DNA of 64,000 nucleotides from Anthoceros angustus (GCA_010909165.1 MU008189.1:434001-498000), one strand, 5' to 3'. Counted from the first letter of the stretch, positions 1 through 11,698 are shown. Made by a program: numbers and translations. Notes: generated from the sequence alone by a model not told the origin.

Positions 1-13
1 ATTATGTTCAGAC

Positions 14-1890
14 CTGCAGTCGTGTATTCATTTCCATGAAGTAAAACTCTCCCGTAAGAGTATCCACAATAAATTCCACTGTTCCTGCACTTTCATATCC
101 GACAGCCTGTTCAAAGAAACCAGAATCAAGGACGCGGCGTATCTTGCCTGCCAACAGCTACATACTGACAGAAGAGACACAACCAAAATGGAAGAAGGAG
201 GGTGACCTTTGCAGCGTCTACTGCCGCCTGACCAATCCTGTTGCGAAAATCTTCAGTGATGTGAGGCTGCATACAAGCTAAAGAAGCCTCTGTTAGACCA
301 AGTCACAGTTCAGTAACAATGTACTCAGACCACAACGAGTCTTCCCACCAACTCTCGAAAGGCGATCTCATACCGCTGGGGATTCCTCAATAATCTTTTG
401 ATGCCTCCTTTGAACGCTACAATCCCTTTCAAATAAGTGGACAACATTCCCATGCTTGTCCCCAAATATCTGAAACAACACACAATAAGGCTCTTTCAGC
501 TAGTGGCCTGTTGGCTGCTATCTCCTATCTCCAGATGCAGGTCAAACGGGTTGCCCCGCTGCAGCATTCAAGACCAAGTCCGACATTCACCAGGACCAGG
601 AATAAAATGAGTTTGACAGGGACTACCTGCACTTCAATGTGCCTTGGTTGAGACAGGTATTTCTCAATGAGAACGTGATCATTGCCAAAGGCAGATTTTG
701 CCTCACGTTGAGCTCCTGCTAAACTCTCCAAAAACTGGTCTGGATTAGGAACAATCCTCATCCCCTGAAAAATGAAGTATACGATGCATCAGAGTCAAAA
801 CCAAGACCCTACATTTGACTGTAAGCGGCCACCTCCTTTGCTCAACGTACTACAACATACCATATATGGTACCATAAGTGCATATACCTTTCCTCCACCG
901 CCCTGTGTGGCCTTGATCAGCACCGGATACCCAATCCTATCTGCCTCGCGCTTCAGGACTTCAGTGGTCTGATCGTCTCCATGGTATCCAGGCACAACAG
1001 GCACACCCGCAGCAGTCATCAAGCGCTTCGAGACACTGCACACCAAAAAAACCTTCAAAGAATTAACAGAGGTTATAAGAGCATCATAAAAGTGGGACCA
1101 TGATTGTGCATGTTTTCACCTCTTATCTCCCATGTCATTAATGGCAGATGAAGGCGGACCAATGAAGGAAATGCCCTGTTCCTTGCACTTCTCAGCAAAT
1201 TGCATGTTCTCGGAAAGGAACCCGTAACCTGGATGCACTGCCTGAACCAACATGAAATCCACAGCACGTCAGTGGAAAAGCAAACAACTTGGCAGATAAC
1301 TACGCAGATAACTACTCACAAGAGCGAGGCACCCTCACCTGTGCACCAGTCAATTTGGCTGCCGCAAGAATGGCGGAGCCATTGAGATAGCTTGCCGCGG
1401 CAGGAGCCGGGCCTATAAACACTGCCTCATCCGCCTCCCGCACGTGCATTGCCAACCTGTCCTGCTCACTGTACACGGCTACAGTCTTCACTCCCATCCT
1501 CTTGCAAGTCTTTATAACGCGGCATGCGATCTCACCCCGGTTGGCGATCAACAGTTTCTTGATCGGTCCCGCCTTAGGCACATCCAAGCCCCGACCAGAT
1601 CCAACTCCAAAATCCGCGACCCCGCGACCACTAGAGAAATCCTTCACACAGGGAAACCATCTCCCGGGCGCAACGAGCGGATGCAAATCGCGCAGCGAAA
1701 GCTGAGGACGATTCAGCTCAGCGACAACACACAGAGCCCGCACCAGAAAGCCACGAGAATCGAAAACTCGAGACCGGTCGCCTGCTCCACCACACGCTCC
1801 TATACACCGATATCCAGGAAACACAGAAACCACACCCGAACAAGAACGCTGCCCGCACAACACAAGGTGCAGAATTCTTTTGCGGCCCAT
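14..1890 (-). CDS. MCCA: 3-methylcrotonyl-CoA carboxylase alpha (biotin-containing) subunit, 5' half
   Basis: Biotin-carboxylase subunit of mitochondrial 3-methylcrotonyl-CoA carboxylase, which acts in leucine catabolism. Seven exons are visible: 1339-1890, 1120-1241, 888-1035, 627-764, 374-469, 207-266 and 14-106. All introns are GT-AG and the frame is unbroken; the gene runs off the left edge with a donor site. Seen: the N-terminal fold ([14 protein letters not shown]), the GYGFLSEN loop, ATP-grasp glycine loop (GGGGKGM), RHIEVQ, the [13 protein letters not shown] stretch and FMEMNTRLQ. The segment [12 protein letters not shown] is typical of MCCA and unlike plastid biotin carboxylase CAC2. 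The biotin-carboxyl-carrier domain lies outside the window. The leader before the carboxylase domain is about 108 residues, long for the family, basic and Ser-rich, fitting import. The start ATG at 1890 has a good context (CACCATGG). Only 88 nt separate it from the CDC26 stop. Confidence 0.93.
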
Positions 1891-1978
1891 GGTGACAACG
1901 GCCTAGTCTCAGACAGCAAACGTTTACACCAAATTAACGCATCCACACCACACGCCTCCCGAGGCCCTCCTGCCTGCC
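1891..1978 (-). promoter_or_regulatory. 88-nt spacer between CDC26 stop and MCCA start
   Basis: This spacer is all that lies between the CDC26 stop codon and the MCCA initiator on the same strand. It holds one minimal upstream ORF (ATG CGT TAA, 1934-1942). It is too short for an ordinary plant terminator plus an independent promoter and 5' UTR. MCCA transcription therefore either starts inside CDC26 or shares its transcript (inference). Confidence 0.6.
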
Positions 1979-2161
1979 CTACTTATTCAGCCCAATGCGC
2001 TGCGCGACCGAGGGCTTCAGCGGCTGCTCGTTGCACTGCAGAGACGCGGCCAGCTGCTGCTCCGAGGACATGCCCGCGGCTGTGGCGTTCCTGCGCGCCT
2101 CGTCGTACTCTTGCTTGTCCTCCGCCTTCAGCTCCAGCCGCGTAGGCTTCCGCCGCAACAT
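1979..2161 (-). CDS. CDC26: Anaphase-promoting complex subunit CDC26 (APC12)
   Basis: A 60-residue single-exon gene. The N-terminus MLRRKPTRLELKAEDKQEYD is the hallmark of CDC26; the human protein begins with the same 12 residues. CDC26 stabilises the TPR subunit APC6/CDC16 within the anaphase-promoting complex, a nuclear ubiquitin ligase, and its conserved N-terminal segment inserts in the TPR groove. The middle is Ala/Ser-rich and the protein ends QRIGLNK. The first ATG of the conserved block was chosen; an in-frame upstream extension to 2458 exists but lacks conservation and is probably 5' UTR. MCCA follows 88 nt downstream on the same strand, and catalase is divergent 436 bp upstream. Confidence 0.88.
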   Translation of the reverse strand: MLRRKPTRLELKAEDKQEYDEARRNATAAGMSSEQQLAASLQCNEQPLKPSVAQRIGLNK

Positions 2162-2597
2162 CCTCCTCCTCCTCCTTCCCCTTCTCCCCGCAGCAAGCAC
2201 GCAGCCAAGGAACAAGGAACTAGGAACAACACGCCCAGCTGATGAGGCTGACGAGCTCTTGCCGTTGCCTTCCGTCAGCAGGCTCTCCACAAATATAGAG
2301 GCGAATGTGTATCCCGTTTCTGGAGTTTCGCTACAAATTCTCGATTCAGTGAAAAATACGATATATGCACTAAACCGGATGTGTACGGATATGAAGAAGA
2401 GCCACGTGGGCAGAGAGTGAAGTGGATCTCCACTTGGCTGCTTCTGCGCGTCTGCCACCGACGCTTACACATTTGGCATCGGCCTTGTGCGGTGACTGCA
2501 TTTCCAGCAGATCTCAAGCCTTGAGCTCTTCAGAGCTGCAAATCTCGTCTCCCTTCATTCGGTTTGGAAGACAGGAGTCTCATCCCGCCGTCCCACC
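2162..2597. promoter_or_regulatory. Divergent promoter between CDC26 and catalase
   Basis: This 436-bp region separates the CDC26 start (minus) from the catalase start (plus) and must hold both core promoters and 5' UTRs. It includes pyrimidine-rich stretches near 2160-2200. I could not assign a definite TATA box or named element. Confidence 0.6.
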
Positions 2598-4901
2598 ATG
2601 GATCCCAAGGTGCAATCTGTTTCCGAATTCGAGGCTTCCATCTTGTGCAGATCTGAATCAAGCTCGGCTGAAGGATTGCCTGACAAGAGGAGTCTTTGCA
2701 GATGCGGCCTTCGAGTTCGCACAACTCGATGCATTTCACAACCAATCAAGGCGCGCCTGTGTGGAACAACAATTCCTCGCTCACCGTGGGCCCCAGAGGT
2801 GAGGCAATTGCAAGGAATCGTAGCTTGATGTGGAGAGGGAGTGGAGAAGGTTGTTGACGCTGGAGTGATTTGTGTTAAATTGTGAGGTTCGTGCAGGGCC
2901 GGTGTTGCTGGAGGATTACCACCTGGTGGAGAAGCTGGCGCAGTTTGATCGGGAGCGGATCCCGGAGAGAGTGGTGCACGCGCGGGGGTTCTCGGCCAAG
3001 GGATTCTTCGAGGTGACGCACGACGTGTCGCATCTCACGTGCGCGGATTTTCTGAGAGCGCCGGGCGTGCAGACCCCGCTCATCGTGCGCTTCTCCACCG
3101 TCATCCACGAGAGGGGGAGCCCGGAGACGTTGAGGGATCCCCGGGGCTTTGCGGTCAAGTTTTACACCAGGGAGGGTAATTTTGATATGGTTGGGAACAA
3201 CATTCCTGTGTTTTTCATCAGAGATGGGATTCAGGTACGTGTGAAGCTGGTTGTGGTTGGGTTTCGGGGCGGCGGTTGCGTGGTTGGTGCACTGGATTAC
3301 TGGTGGATGGATTGGATGTGCAGTTTCCGGAGATGATTCATGCCCTGAAGCCCAATCCAAGGACGCACATTCAGGAGAGCTGGAGGATAGTGGATTACTT
3401 CTCATTCGTGCCTGAGAGTTGCCACATGTTCACGTTTCTGTTTGATGACTGGGGTATTCCCGCTGATTTTAGGCACATGGAGGGCTTCGGTGTCCATACT
3501 TTTAAGGTAAGGGTGTGACGGTTATGGGGTGATGGAGGGACTGGTAGTGGGACCCGGAGAGACTTGTCGGTGCTCACGGCTTGGATGTGGGTCTGCAGTT
3601 GATCAATAGGGAGGGGAAGGAGACATATGTCAAGTTCCATTGGAAGCCGACCTGTGGGCTTAAGTTTCTACTGGACGATGAGGCCATTGTTGTTGGCGGA
3701 ACTAACCATAGCCATGCCACTAAAGATCTCTATGATTCCATTGCTGAGGGGAACTTCCCAGAGTGGAAGCTGTACATACAGACCATGGACCCAGCGACTG
3801 AGCATCAGTATGAGTTTGATCCACTCGACGATACCAAGACTTGGCCTGAAGACAGGTTTCCTTTGCAGGTATGTACATCTCTCAGCTGTCTCACGCATAT
3901 ACATGGCTGATCTCTTACATCATATACGTTGACTCTTGCGTGTATGTCTGTGTGTGTGGTACCAGCCAGTGGGGCGGATGGTTCTGAACAAGAACATAGA
4001 CAACTTCTTCCATGAGAACGAGCAGCTTGCTTTCTGCCCTGGGGTCATTGTGCCAGGCATCTATTACACGGACGACAAGATGTTTCAGACCAGGATTTTC
4101 TCCTACGCGGACACACAGCGTCACAGGCTGGGTCCGAATTATCTCATGCTACCAGTCAATGCTCCCAAGTGTCCTCATCACAACAATCACCATGAAGGGT
4201 TCATGAATTTCATGCATCGGGATGAGGAGGTAACGAAGGTTACACTCCCCTTTTGTTTGGAGGTTTCGGTATGGATTCCTGACTTGTATTTGTCCGGTAC
4301 AGGTGAACTACTTCCCGTCTCGATATGATCCAACTCGTCATGCACAACGGACCCCTGTACCGCGGAACCAAGTGTCAGGAGTTCGGGACAAGGTCGGAAG
4401 AGTCCTGTCCCAGTATCTGCAATGCGAAACCGTAAGAATGACGATCGTCTTTCGCTAAGTTCGGTTGTGCCCCTGCAGATCAACATAGAAAAGGAGAACA
4501 ACTTCCAGCAGCCCGGAGAACGATACCGCTCTTGGCCGAGCGACAGGTAATGACAAAACAGGCAGTTCGCGTTTTCCTCACGTTGGCTGAGGACAACAGT
4601 TGCCACCCAATGATACGTTTTGAATTTGGTTCCCACAGGCAGGACAGGTTCGTAGAACGCTGGGTGAAAGCTCTCTCGGATCCCAAAGTAACGCACGAGA
4701 TTCGGAGCATTTGGATCTCATACTGGACACAGGTAAGCAGTTTCACAGTGCATTCACTGCAACCCAGCAAATCTTCAGTCACAGCGCTGCTAGACCTGAT
4801 AGCTTGCACACTAACGTTTCTTCTCGCTTTCGATGAATCAGTGCGATAAGGGGCTGGGTCAAAAACTCACCTCCAGGTTGAATGTGAGATCCGCGATCTG
4901 A
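2598..4901 (+). CDS. CAT: Catalase (peroxisomal, plant type)
   Basis: Haem catalase that disproportionates hydrogen peroxide in peroxisomes. Ten exons: 2598-2609, 2702-2798, 2897-3234, 3324-3506, 3599-3868, 3966-4229, 4303-4392, 4479-4546, 4639-4732 and 4842-4901. Together they give 491 residues, against about 492 in plant catalases. Seen: catalytic His in ERVVHARG, distal Asn in [14 protein letters not shown], proximal haem Tyr in [29 protein letters not shown] and the C-terminal LGQKL stretch used for peroxisomal import (C-terminus NVRSAI). The first exon is only 12 nt (MDPK); the join to [10 protein letters not shown] restores the family N-terminus, which fixes the start. The segment [18 protein letters not shown] is less conserved than the rest. 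All introns are GT-AG, about 70-110 bp. Confidence 0.96.
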
Positions 4902-5616
4902 AACCAGGCGTTCATCTCCCCGTTAACTTGCTCGGTTTTGGCAAGTGAAGTTACTAGCTTGTTAGTTTCGGCCAGAGTGTTTGCGCTCCCCTTTTATACA
5001 TAAGGAAAGTCGAGTTTGTGTACAGACATACCTACTGTTTATATAGATCAAATGTGTTACCTGCGTATCGAGTAGGAAACGCACTCTTGTTATTACAGCC
5101 CCATGACCCCAACATCGGCGCGATCCGATCCTCCCATGGCATGCTCCATGCGCCATGCCCCATACCCTATGCCCTAAAGGCGCCCTAAGTCGCCGCGATG
5201 CGCTCATGTCTAAAACACTATACCGTACACCATGGGGTGGTTCCGTGGAAATGAAATAAAATTCTAATTTGCTAGAAATCAAAATAGATGCCAGAGGATC
5301 AGTGGTCGAAACACCAAGACCGCTGTGTCGGGAGAGGTCGAGGGAAAGGGGCCGCTGAAGCCGGCTTTTCTCACGGCGGTTTCGCTCAAGCCCGGAATCT
5401 GGGCACGGCGGTTTCCCTTGAGCCCCGGAATCTGGGCCCAGGCAAAAGTTCGGGGCCAGCGCGGGATAGAAGAAGAAGACGAGGGGAATAGAGGGAGTGG
5501 ATGGTGATGGGAATGGCGGTAGGACATGGAGCGTAGGAAATAGGCAATAGGATATAAGAAAAGAAAAGCAAGAAATAAGAAATCAAAACCTCGCGCAAGA
5601 TGGGGTGTATGACATT
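4902..5616. other. Intergenic region downstream of catalase
   Basis: No gene was recognised. It contains the catalase 3' UTR and a GC-rich stretch with a short direct repeat (CCCGGAATCTGGGC, at about 5391 and 5424). The region ends at the left terminus of the hAT-like element. Confidence 0.5.
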
Positions 5617-6429
5617 CAGGGTGTCATTTTGACCCGTCCCAAGCTCGGTCCCGGTCCCGGCATGTGTTAAAAAAAACATGGGACAGGAGGTTCTTTAGGA
5701 CTTTGGTCCTCACTCTCAGTCCCCTATTTTTTTCGGGGACCGAGGGTTCATAAAAGGTTCGGTTTAAAATTAATAAATTATTTAATTTTATATCTAAGAA
5801 TTTATATTTATTATGGACACATGGACCCATCTTATAATTGGTATGGTCATAAAGACACTTACCATGGATGTATGGGCTATGTCTTTATTTATCTAATACC
5901 ATCCATGGCCTATTAATATCGCCTTTATTCTATAAGATTTTATTAGCTTATTTTGATACATCTATAAAAAGTAGATATGTAATATTTTGCTTTGAATGTA
6001 GTTATTAATGTATACAATAATTTGTTGATATGCACGCTCATCCATGAAGATGGACTAAGATATGGTATCTCAACCATAGGCTTACACAGGACTCTTATCA
6101 TGCTATGAATAGACACCCTTCAAGAGTACATAAGGCCACAAAACTAGAATTTGGAGCATCACTCATTGTTGCTCTCCTCATTGTGGTGTGCTTGTTGTTC
6201 TTCTTTCTTGCTTTTTATTCTTCTTCCTTGCTCCTTGTTGTTCTTTCTTAGTAAGAGCTCTTCTTTTTTAGAGCTTATCTCTTTTTGAGCTCTTTAGGTT
6301 TAGAGTTCATTTTTGTTTGAGCTCATCTCTTTTTAAGCTCCTCCCTTTTAAAGCTTTGTTTTTTGGCTCTTCACTTGCTATATTAATTTTTTAAAAATTT
6401 GCGGTAAAGATGGCTCATTTTCTCAAAGT

Positions 6430-9400
6430 TCAAGATCCGGTTTTTGGAGGGCTCACGTGATGACCAAACAAGGAGTGGCGACAATAGCCAAACAAGCCAA
6501 CCGAGTCAAAAGAGACAAAAGGTAAAAGGCAAGAGTCTTCAAGGAAGAATGGAAGGTTGCATTTCATTGGGTGGAGTTGCTCAATCAATGGAGAATCGAA
6601 TGTTTTGTGTTGTTTGTGAAAAACATGGTCATGGTAGTGGGACAAGGGTCACACTCAAGCTTGGGTAAAAGCAGAATAACTTTAAGAGTGCATTGGAGGA
6701 CCATGCAAGGAGTACATATCATTTAGCATCAAGATGAAGAGCAAGCCAAGGCTCAACAACCAACTATGCAACGAACTTTGGAAATGCATTTTTCCAAAAG
6801 GATAAGGAGATTCTCAACTTGTTGAAGTTCGCTATTTCATTGCTAAGAAGGATTTGAGTTTCCATACGAGGACCTTTGAGAGTTCATGGGGATATTGGAG
6901 TGGAAGGCATTCCAGGTGAAGACATATGGTTCATATCTGAGATAGTGCTTGCAAAGAGCATGTGGTTCTCATAGCCAATTTTTTACGAACAATGTAAGAG
7001 AGGTTATGCAAGTCCATGGTATGATACTTATAGATGAGGATGCATAGATGGTGCAACACATAATTATTTTATGATATATGATAACGGAGTTTTGAAGCTA
7101 GCCAGCCAACAAGTGCACGCGGAAGGGATCTTCAACGCCTTGGTTGAGCAATTGCAACTCTTTTGATCGGACATCAAAAAGTGGATTTGCTATGGAGCAT
7201 CATGATTGGCGGGAGCCAAGGAGATCACAATGTGAAGTCATGAATGTGAATCCGTATTTTGCTCAAACTCATTGTGTTGCTCAACGGCGCTTGCAGAGAG
7301 GCAGATCCAAGGTTCCGACTTTGAGGGACAAGATTGTCAAGAAATTGCACGCTTTCATCATTCAAGTAAGAAGACTACGGCTGAATTGCAAGTGCAATTA
7401 GAAATGCAAGTCTTAATCATTGTGAATTCATGATGTCCGTTGGTTGTCTAGAGGTCAAGCCATAAGTAGAATAGTTTGTCTATTACCGACTTTACTTAAA
7501 TTTGCTCAAGAGGATGAGAGCCTAAATTGGCCAATAAGGGTCCAAGTAGTTCTTCTTTGCAAGACTATCTTCCAAGCTTTACTAACTACTAAGGCCTTGT
7601 TTTCATTTCACTTTTATCGATATTTTAGAGGTCCTTAATTCCTTGAATACTAACTTTCAACGTGATTATCCGGAGCCGCTTAGCATAGCTCCCTCATAGA
7701 TTCTATGTTGTTTGTGAAAAACATGGTCATGGTGTAGTGGGACAAGCTAATGCGACTCAAGCTTGGGTAAAAGTTGGCGTCGAACTTTCGGAAGAGTGCA
7801 TTGGAGGACCATGCAGGAGTACATATCATTTAGCGTCAAAAGATGGAGCAAGCCCAAGCCAAGGCTCAACAACCAACCATGCAACTTTGGAAATGCATTT
7901 TTCCAAAAGGATAAAGATTCTCAACTTGTTGAAGTTCGCTATTTCATTGCTAAGAAGGATTTGAGTTTCCATATACGAGGACCTTTGTGAGTTCATGGGG
8001 ATATTGGAGTGGAAGGCATTCCGGAGGTGAAGACATATGGTTCATATCTTAGAGATAGTGCTTGCAAGAGCATGTGGTTCTCATAGCCAATTTTCGTGAA
8101 CAACGGAAGGAGAGGTTGCGTGCAAGTCCATGGTATGGATACTACTTATAGATGAGAGAGACAAGGCGATGGTGCAACACATAATTATATGTGTATTATT
8201 TGCATAATGGGGAAATGCGAGTTTTGAAGCTAGCCAACATAACAAGTGCAGTGCGGAAGGGATCTTCAACGCCTTGGTTGAGCAATTGCAACTCTTTGAT
8301 GGACATCAAAAAATGAGTGGATTTGCAAGCGATGGAGCATCGTGATTGGCGAAGGCCAAGGAGATCACAATGTTGTGAAGTTTCGGAATGTGAATCCGTA
8401 TTTTGCTCAAACTCATTGTGTTGCTCACCTTGCCGACATCCAAGGTTCACTTTGAGGTGGCGGACAAGATTGTCAAGAAATTGCATCGCTTTCATCATTC
8501 AAGTAAGAAGACTACGACGAATTGCAAGTGCAATTAAATGCAAGTCTTAAGCTTGTCGAATTCATGATGTCCATTGGTTGTCTAGAGGTCAAGCCATGAG
8601 TAGAATAGTTTGTCTATTACCGACTTTACTTAAATTTGCTCAAGGATGAGAGCCTAAATTGGCCAATAAGGGTCCAAGTAGTTCTTCTTCTTTGCGGAAA
8701 TCTTCCAAGCTTTACTAACTACTAAGGCCTTGTTTTCATTTCACTTTTATCGGATATTTTAGAGGTCCTTAATTCCTTGAATACTAACTTTCAACGTGAT
8801 TATCGGAGCCGATTAGCATAGCTCCCTCATAGATTCTATTGTTGAAGGTCAAAAGTATGTATAAAGTTGATAGGGTGAGTATGGGAAGTAGAAAGCTTTC
8901 TCTTTCATTGAAAACTTGAAAAAAGTCATGGAGTGTATAAGGGTTTTGTAATATCTGACTACTCTGAAAGTGAACTAAGTTCTTGCATTGCTAGTACTAA
9001 CAAATATGCTTTAGCTGTTGTTGATGCAAAGAATAATAAGTTTCCTGATCTTTGTGTGTTGCATGCTTGTCGTCTATTCAGTCCTAAATTTTATCCTGAA
9101 GATGCAGATGGGCGTATACATTTAGTTAATAGTTTGTTAGAGGTATTGTTGAAAAAGTTTGGAACTAACTCTTTGGATGCAAATACTAATGTAATCGACC
9201 CTTTTGTAGTTGATGAGGTGTGTAAAGTTGAGTTGCTAACATTTGTGTCCATCTTGAAGTCTTCTTGAGCTGGATTGAGTATGTTGACTTACAAAATATA
9301 CTCAACAACTCGGAGTGGGTAATCTTGACACCCTCTATATCTTTTAATTATGTTTGGTCATACCTTGTAATCTTATATATGTAGCGGGATTTTCTAAACA

Positions 9401-9560
9401 AAACTTTGTGATGAATAACATGAGAACTAATCTTAATATTTTGACCCTTGATGCATTGATGAGTATATCCATCAATGGTCCGCCTGTTAAGGAGATAGAT
9501 CGGAATGGTATTTTTAAAGCTTGGAAAGACCAAGAAGAAGAAGAAGAATTTTATTTTAGT
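6430..9560 (+). pseudogene. hAT-family transposase relic (DUF4371/dimerisation type)
   Basis: Read across broken frames, this stretch shows an N-terminal zinc-finger-like piece (RMFCVVCEKHG), the linker TMQRTLEMHFSKR, catalytic-core segments resembling GFASDGASVM and QTHCVAHR, and a C-terminal dimerisation tail (LDALMSISINGPPVKE near 9450-9490) typical of hAT elements related to ZNF862/DUF4371 proteins. Longest open piece: 8933-9268. Stops and frameshifts are everywhere and an internal duplication interrupts it, so no functional protein is made. Family assignment rests on motif memory and was not aligned. Confidence 0.6.
6607..8840 (+). repeat. Tandem duplication of about 1.1 kb inside the hAT relic
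   Basis: Copy A (about 6607-7703) and copy B (about 7707-8840) are colinear. Both begin with GTTGTTTGTGAAAAACATGG and end with TAGCATAGCTCCCTCATAGA. They differ at many sites by 1-6 nt insertions or deletions and by few substitutions. Confidence 0.85.
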
Positions 9561-9579
9561 CCACTACGGACGGATTTCG

Positions 9580-9711
9580 GTCATGGGACTTGGTACTTCA
9601 CAACTTGTAAGAGTCATGGGACTTGGTACTTAACAACTTGTACCAGTCATGGGACTTGGTACTTAACAACTTGTACCAGTCATGGGACTTGGTACTTAAC
9701 AACTTGTACCA
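9580..9711 (+). repeat. 33-bp tandem repeat, four units
   Basis: Units begin at 9580, 9613, 9646 and 9679 with GTCATGGGACTTGGTACTT and continue with AACAACTTGTACCA. Related single copies lie near 32908. The following sequence to about 9830 recurs near 47560-47670, so this is part of a dispersed repeat family. Adjacent copies with no spacers rule out CRISPR. Confidence 0.85.
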
Positions 9712-10141
9712 TGGTGTGCCTAAGCTACTTGCACCAAGGGCATCCACTCCCTTTAGGCACCCCATCTAAGTACCGATCCAAGCTCAGGATGCTTAATCAC
9801 GGCATCGTTATAAATGTGTGTCCACACCAGTCCCGACGATAGAATATACTAGACATTTATATTTTTATATTATTATTTATGAATTATTTATTTACTATTT
9901 GTTATATTTAGTGACCAAGGGTCGCAAAAAGGCACGGCCCCTGCTCGGTCCGGACCGAGCGTAGCCAGGCTAGGCGGTCCCGGGGACTGAGATAGTACTC
10001 GGTCAAAATGAACAAACACTGTATGTTCGACCTCGGTTCAAAGAGAGTCTGGCTACGTCTTTGGATTTTCGACTGGGAATCAGCCCGGAAGTTTTGTGGT
10101 TGGTAGTTCTTCCGAAGGCTGGTGGTGGAATTAGGTCCCAC

Positions 10142-11698
10142 TCAACTCATGCCAGTCGGTCTCGACTTCCTCTCATGTGAGCAGGGGCGAATTAAGTTAC
10201 GGCTGCACAGCGACGTAGTTTGAGAGGGAGACCCAAACGATATGAGCCACCTCTCTACATCTCGCTTCTTCGCGAGCAGGGCACCTTCATTTTGTCTTTC
10301 AACTGTGAACGGGCTTTGCATGCATCCTAGAATACCGATTACCATACCCTTGACCAAGGATTTGCCTTGGACTTCACTATGCCTGCCCCACCCGGTAACC
10401 ACTTCAATGACCCCGGAAGAGATTGCATCGGCTTCATTGTCCCGTAAAGGCCCATGTAATCTTTGCAGCCAGAGCAAGAGCGTCATGAGGGCAGTACCCA
10501 ACTCCATTCCGTGGAGATCAATTCGGGAGGGTTGCACAACTGCGTCCGCCATTAGACCACGGGCGAGCAACTCCCGCACCACCGTCAGCTCCCCGTCTTC
10601 AGCGTACAAACTCTGCAGCACGAGAACAAGGTTCTCTGGACATCGTGATAACTGCTTCAGGACAGCTGCAGGTGTTGGTGGTACATCTCCTCTGATCAGC
10701 ACCCTGAGCCTCTCCAAGACTGCATCCGAGAAGATGACCTTCATTTCACCTTCACAATGCAGGCTGCTGGCCATCAAAGTAAGCACCGGGCAAGCCTTAG
10801 AAACAGCATTCCAGGTACGCACGGATGGTGAAACTCCTGAAGCAGCCATCATGTGCATGATGTGCACCATTTGGTCATACTGCTTGGCCTGCGAGTAGGC
10901 AGCAAGATTCATGTTAAAAGCCGCCCGATCCACCTCCAACCCTAAACTCCTCATCTCCGTGAACACCACCTCCATCTCTCCCAGCAATGCGCTCTTCCCG
11001 AAGGCCTCAAGCACCACCTTGAAGTCATCCGAAGACGGCCGGATCCCTGCCGCCTTCATACCCGCCAACACCTTTTCCGCTTCGAAGGGAAGCTCCAACA
11101 CACTGTACGCCCGGAGCAACGCTCGCTGGCTCATCACCGCAGCACTTCCAGCCTCCCGCATCTCCTCATACACTCCCACCAGGCGCTCGCGAAGGCCGCA
11201 CCGCGCATAGCTCTCGATCAGCGCACACTTCAATCGCAACCTTTGCCCCGCACTCTGCCCCGCCGAGACCTGGAGACACAGGGTTTCCGCCTCCTCAACC
11301 CGCTCCATCTTGGTGAGCACAGCCACCAGCCGCGCCTGCAAGGCCACATTGTCCCTGTACCACGCCCCTTCCTGGCCGCTGCGATACACCTTCAACCACC
11401 ATCTGGCAAGATCCCATCAGCTCGCAACACACCTTGCTGCAAGACCCGGAAACGCAGGGCGAAGACGCACCATGAGAGCCAGCTCCCACTCGTCCTGATC
11501 CAGCAGCGCGTGCAGGAGCTCCAGATGAACAGGCCGGGCAGCCCGTGCGCCCGCCGAGCCAGCCCCGCCGCGCCGCCGGCGATGGGGCCATGTGCAGCTG
11601 CTCCAACGCCCGCTGCGCCCGCTTGCTCAACCGCGTCCTGCTTCCTTCCACAGCTGCGGCCCGCGGCAGCGTCGCGCTAGCGCGAGCCGCAGCGCCAT
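10142..11698 (-). pseudogene. PPR-SMR protein gene with frame breaks
   Basis: The open part (10142-11419) encodes several pentatricopeptide repeats (helical pairs such as FEAEKVLAGMKAAGIRP) followed by a C-terminal SMR domain. The SMR signatures are IDLHGMELG about 295 residues in and VTGWGRHS, then SPF and a closing WL. PPR-SMR proteins bind organellar RNA, mostly in plastids; it resembles the class that includes Arabidopsis At2g17033. Upstream, conserved-looking sequence (LLDQDEWELALM) is in frame but is cut by a TGA at 11417-11419. The probable start (ATG 11698) needs two frame changes in a very GC-rich stretch. Either the gene is dying or the sequence has indel errors; a 30-nt GT-AG removal around the TGA would keep frame but is too short for a normal plant intron. 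Confidence 0.65.

Larger units (their letters stand above)
5617..10021 (+). mobile_element. Decayed hAT-like DNA transposon
   Basis: About 4.4 kb, AT-rich, between two GC-rich host regions. The left end reads CAGGGTGTCATTTTGACC and the right end, read inward on the minus strand, CAGTGTTTGTTCATTTTGACC. The shared TCATTTTGACC and the CAG start fit hAT terminal inverted repeats. Sub-terminal AT-rich blocks (about 5765-5830 and 9842-9915) also match in inverted orientation. The interior carries transposase relics. No clear 8-bp target duplication is seen (flanks share only TATG), so the exact ends are provisional. Confidence 0.55.

Noticed and set aside
14-1890. Plastid acetyl-CoA carboxylase biotin carboxylase (CAC2)
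   Set aside because: The segment after the GYGFLSEN loop ([15 protein letters not shown]) follows the MCCA pattern, not the plastid pattern (VPTVPGSDG-like).
1444-2145. 233-codon plus-strand ORF across MCCA exon 1 and CDC26
   Set aside because: It is antisense to two well-supported genes and has Arg/Pro/Ala-biased composition without motifs.
9580-9711. CRISPR-like array
   Set aside because: The 33-bp units abut without unique spacers and the genome is eukaryotic nuclear.
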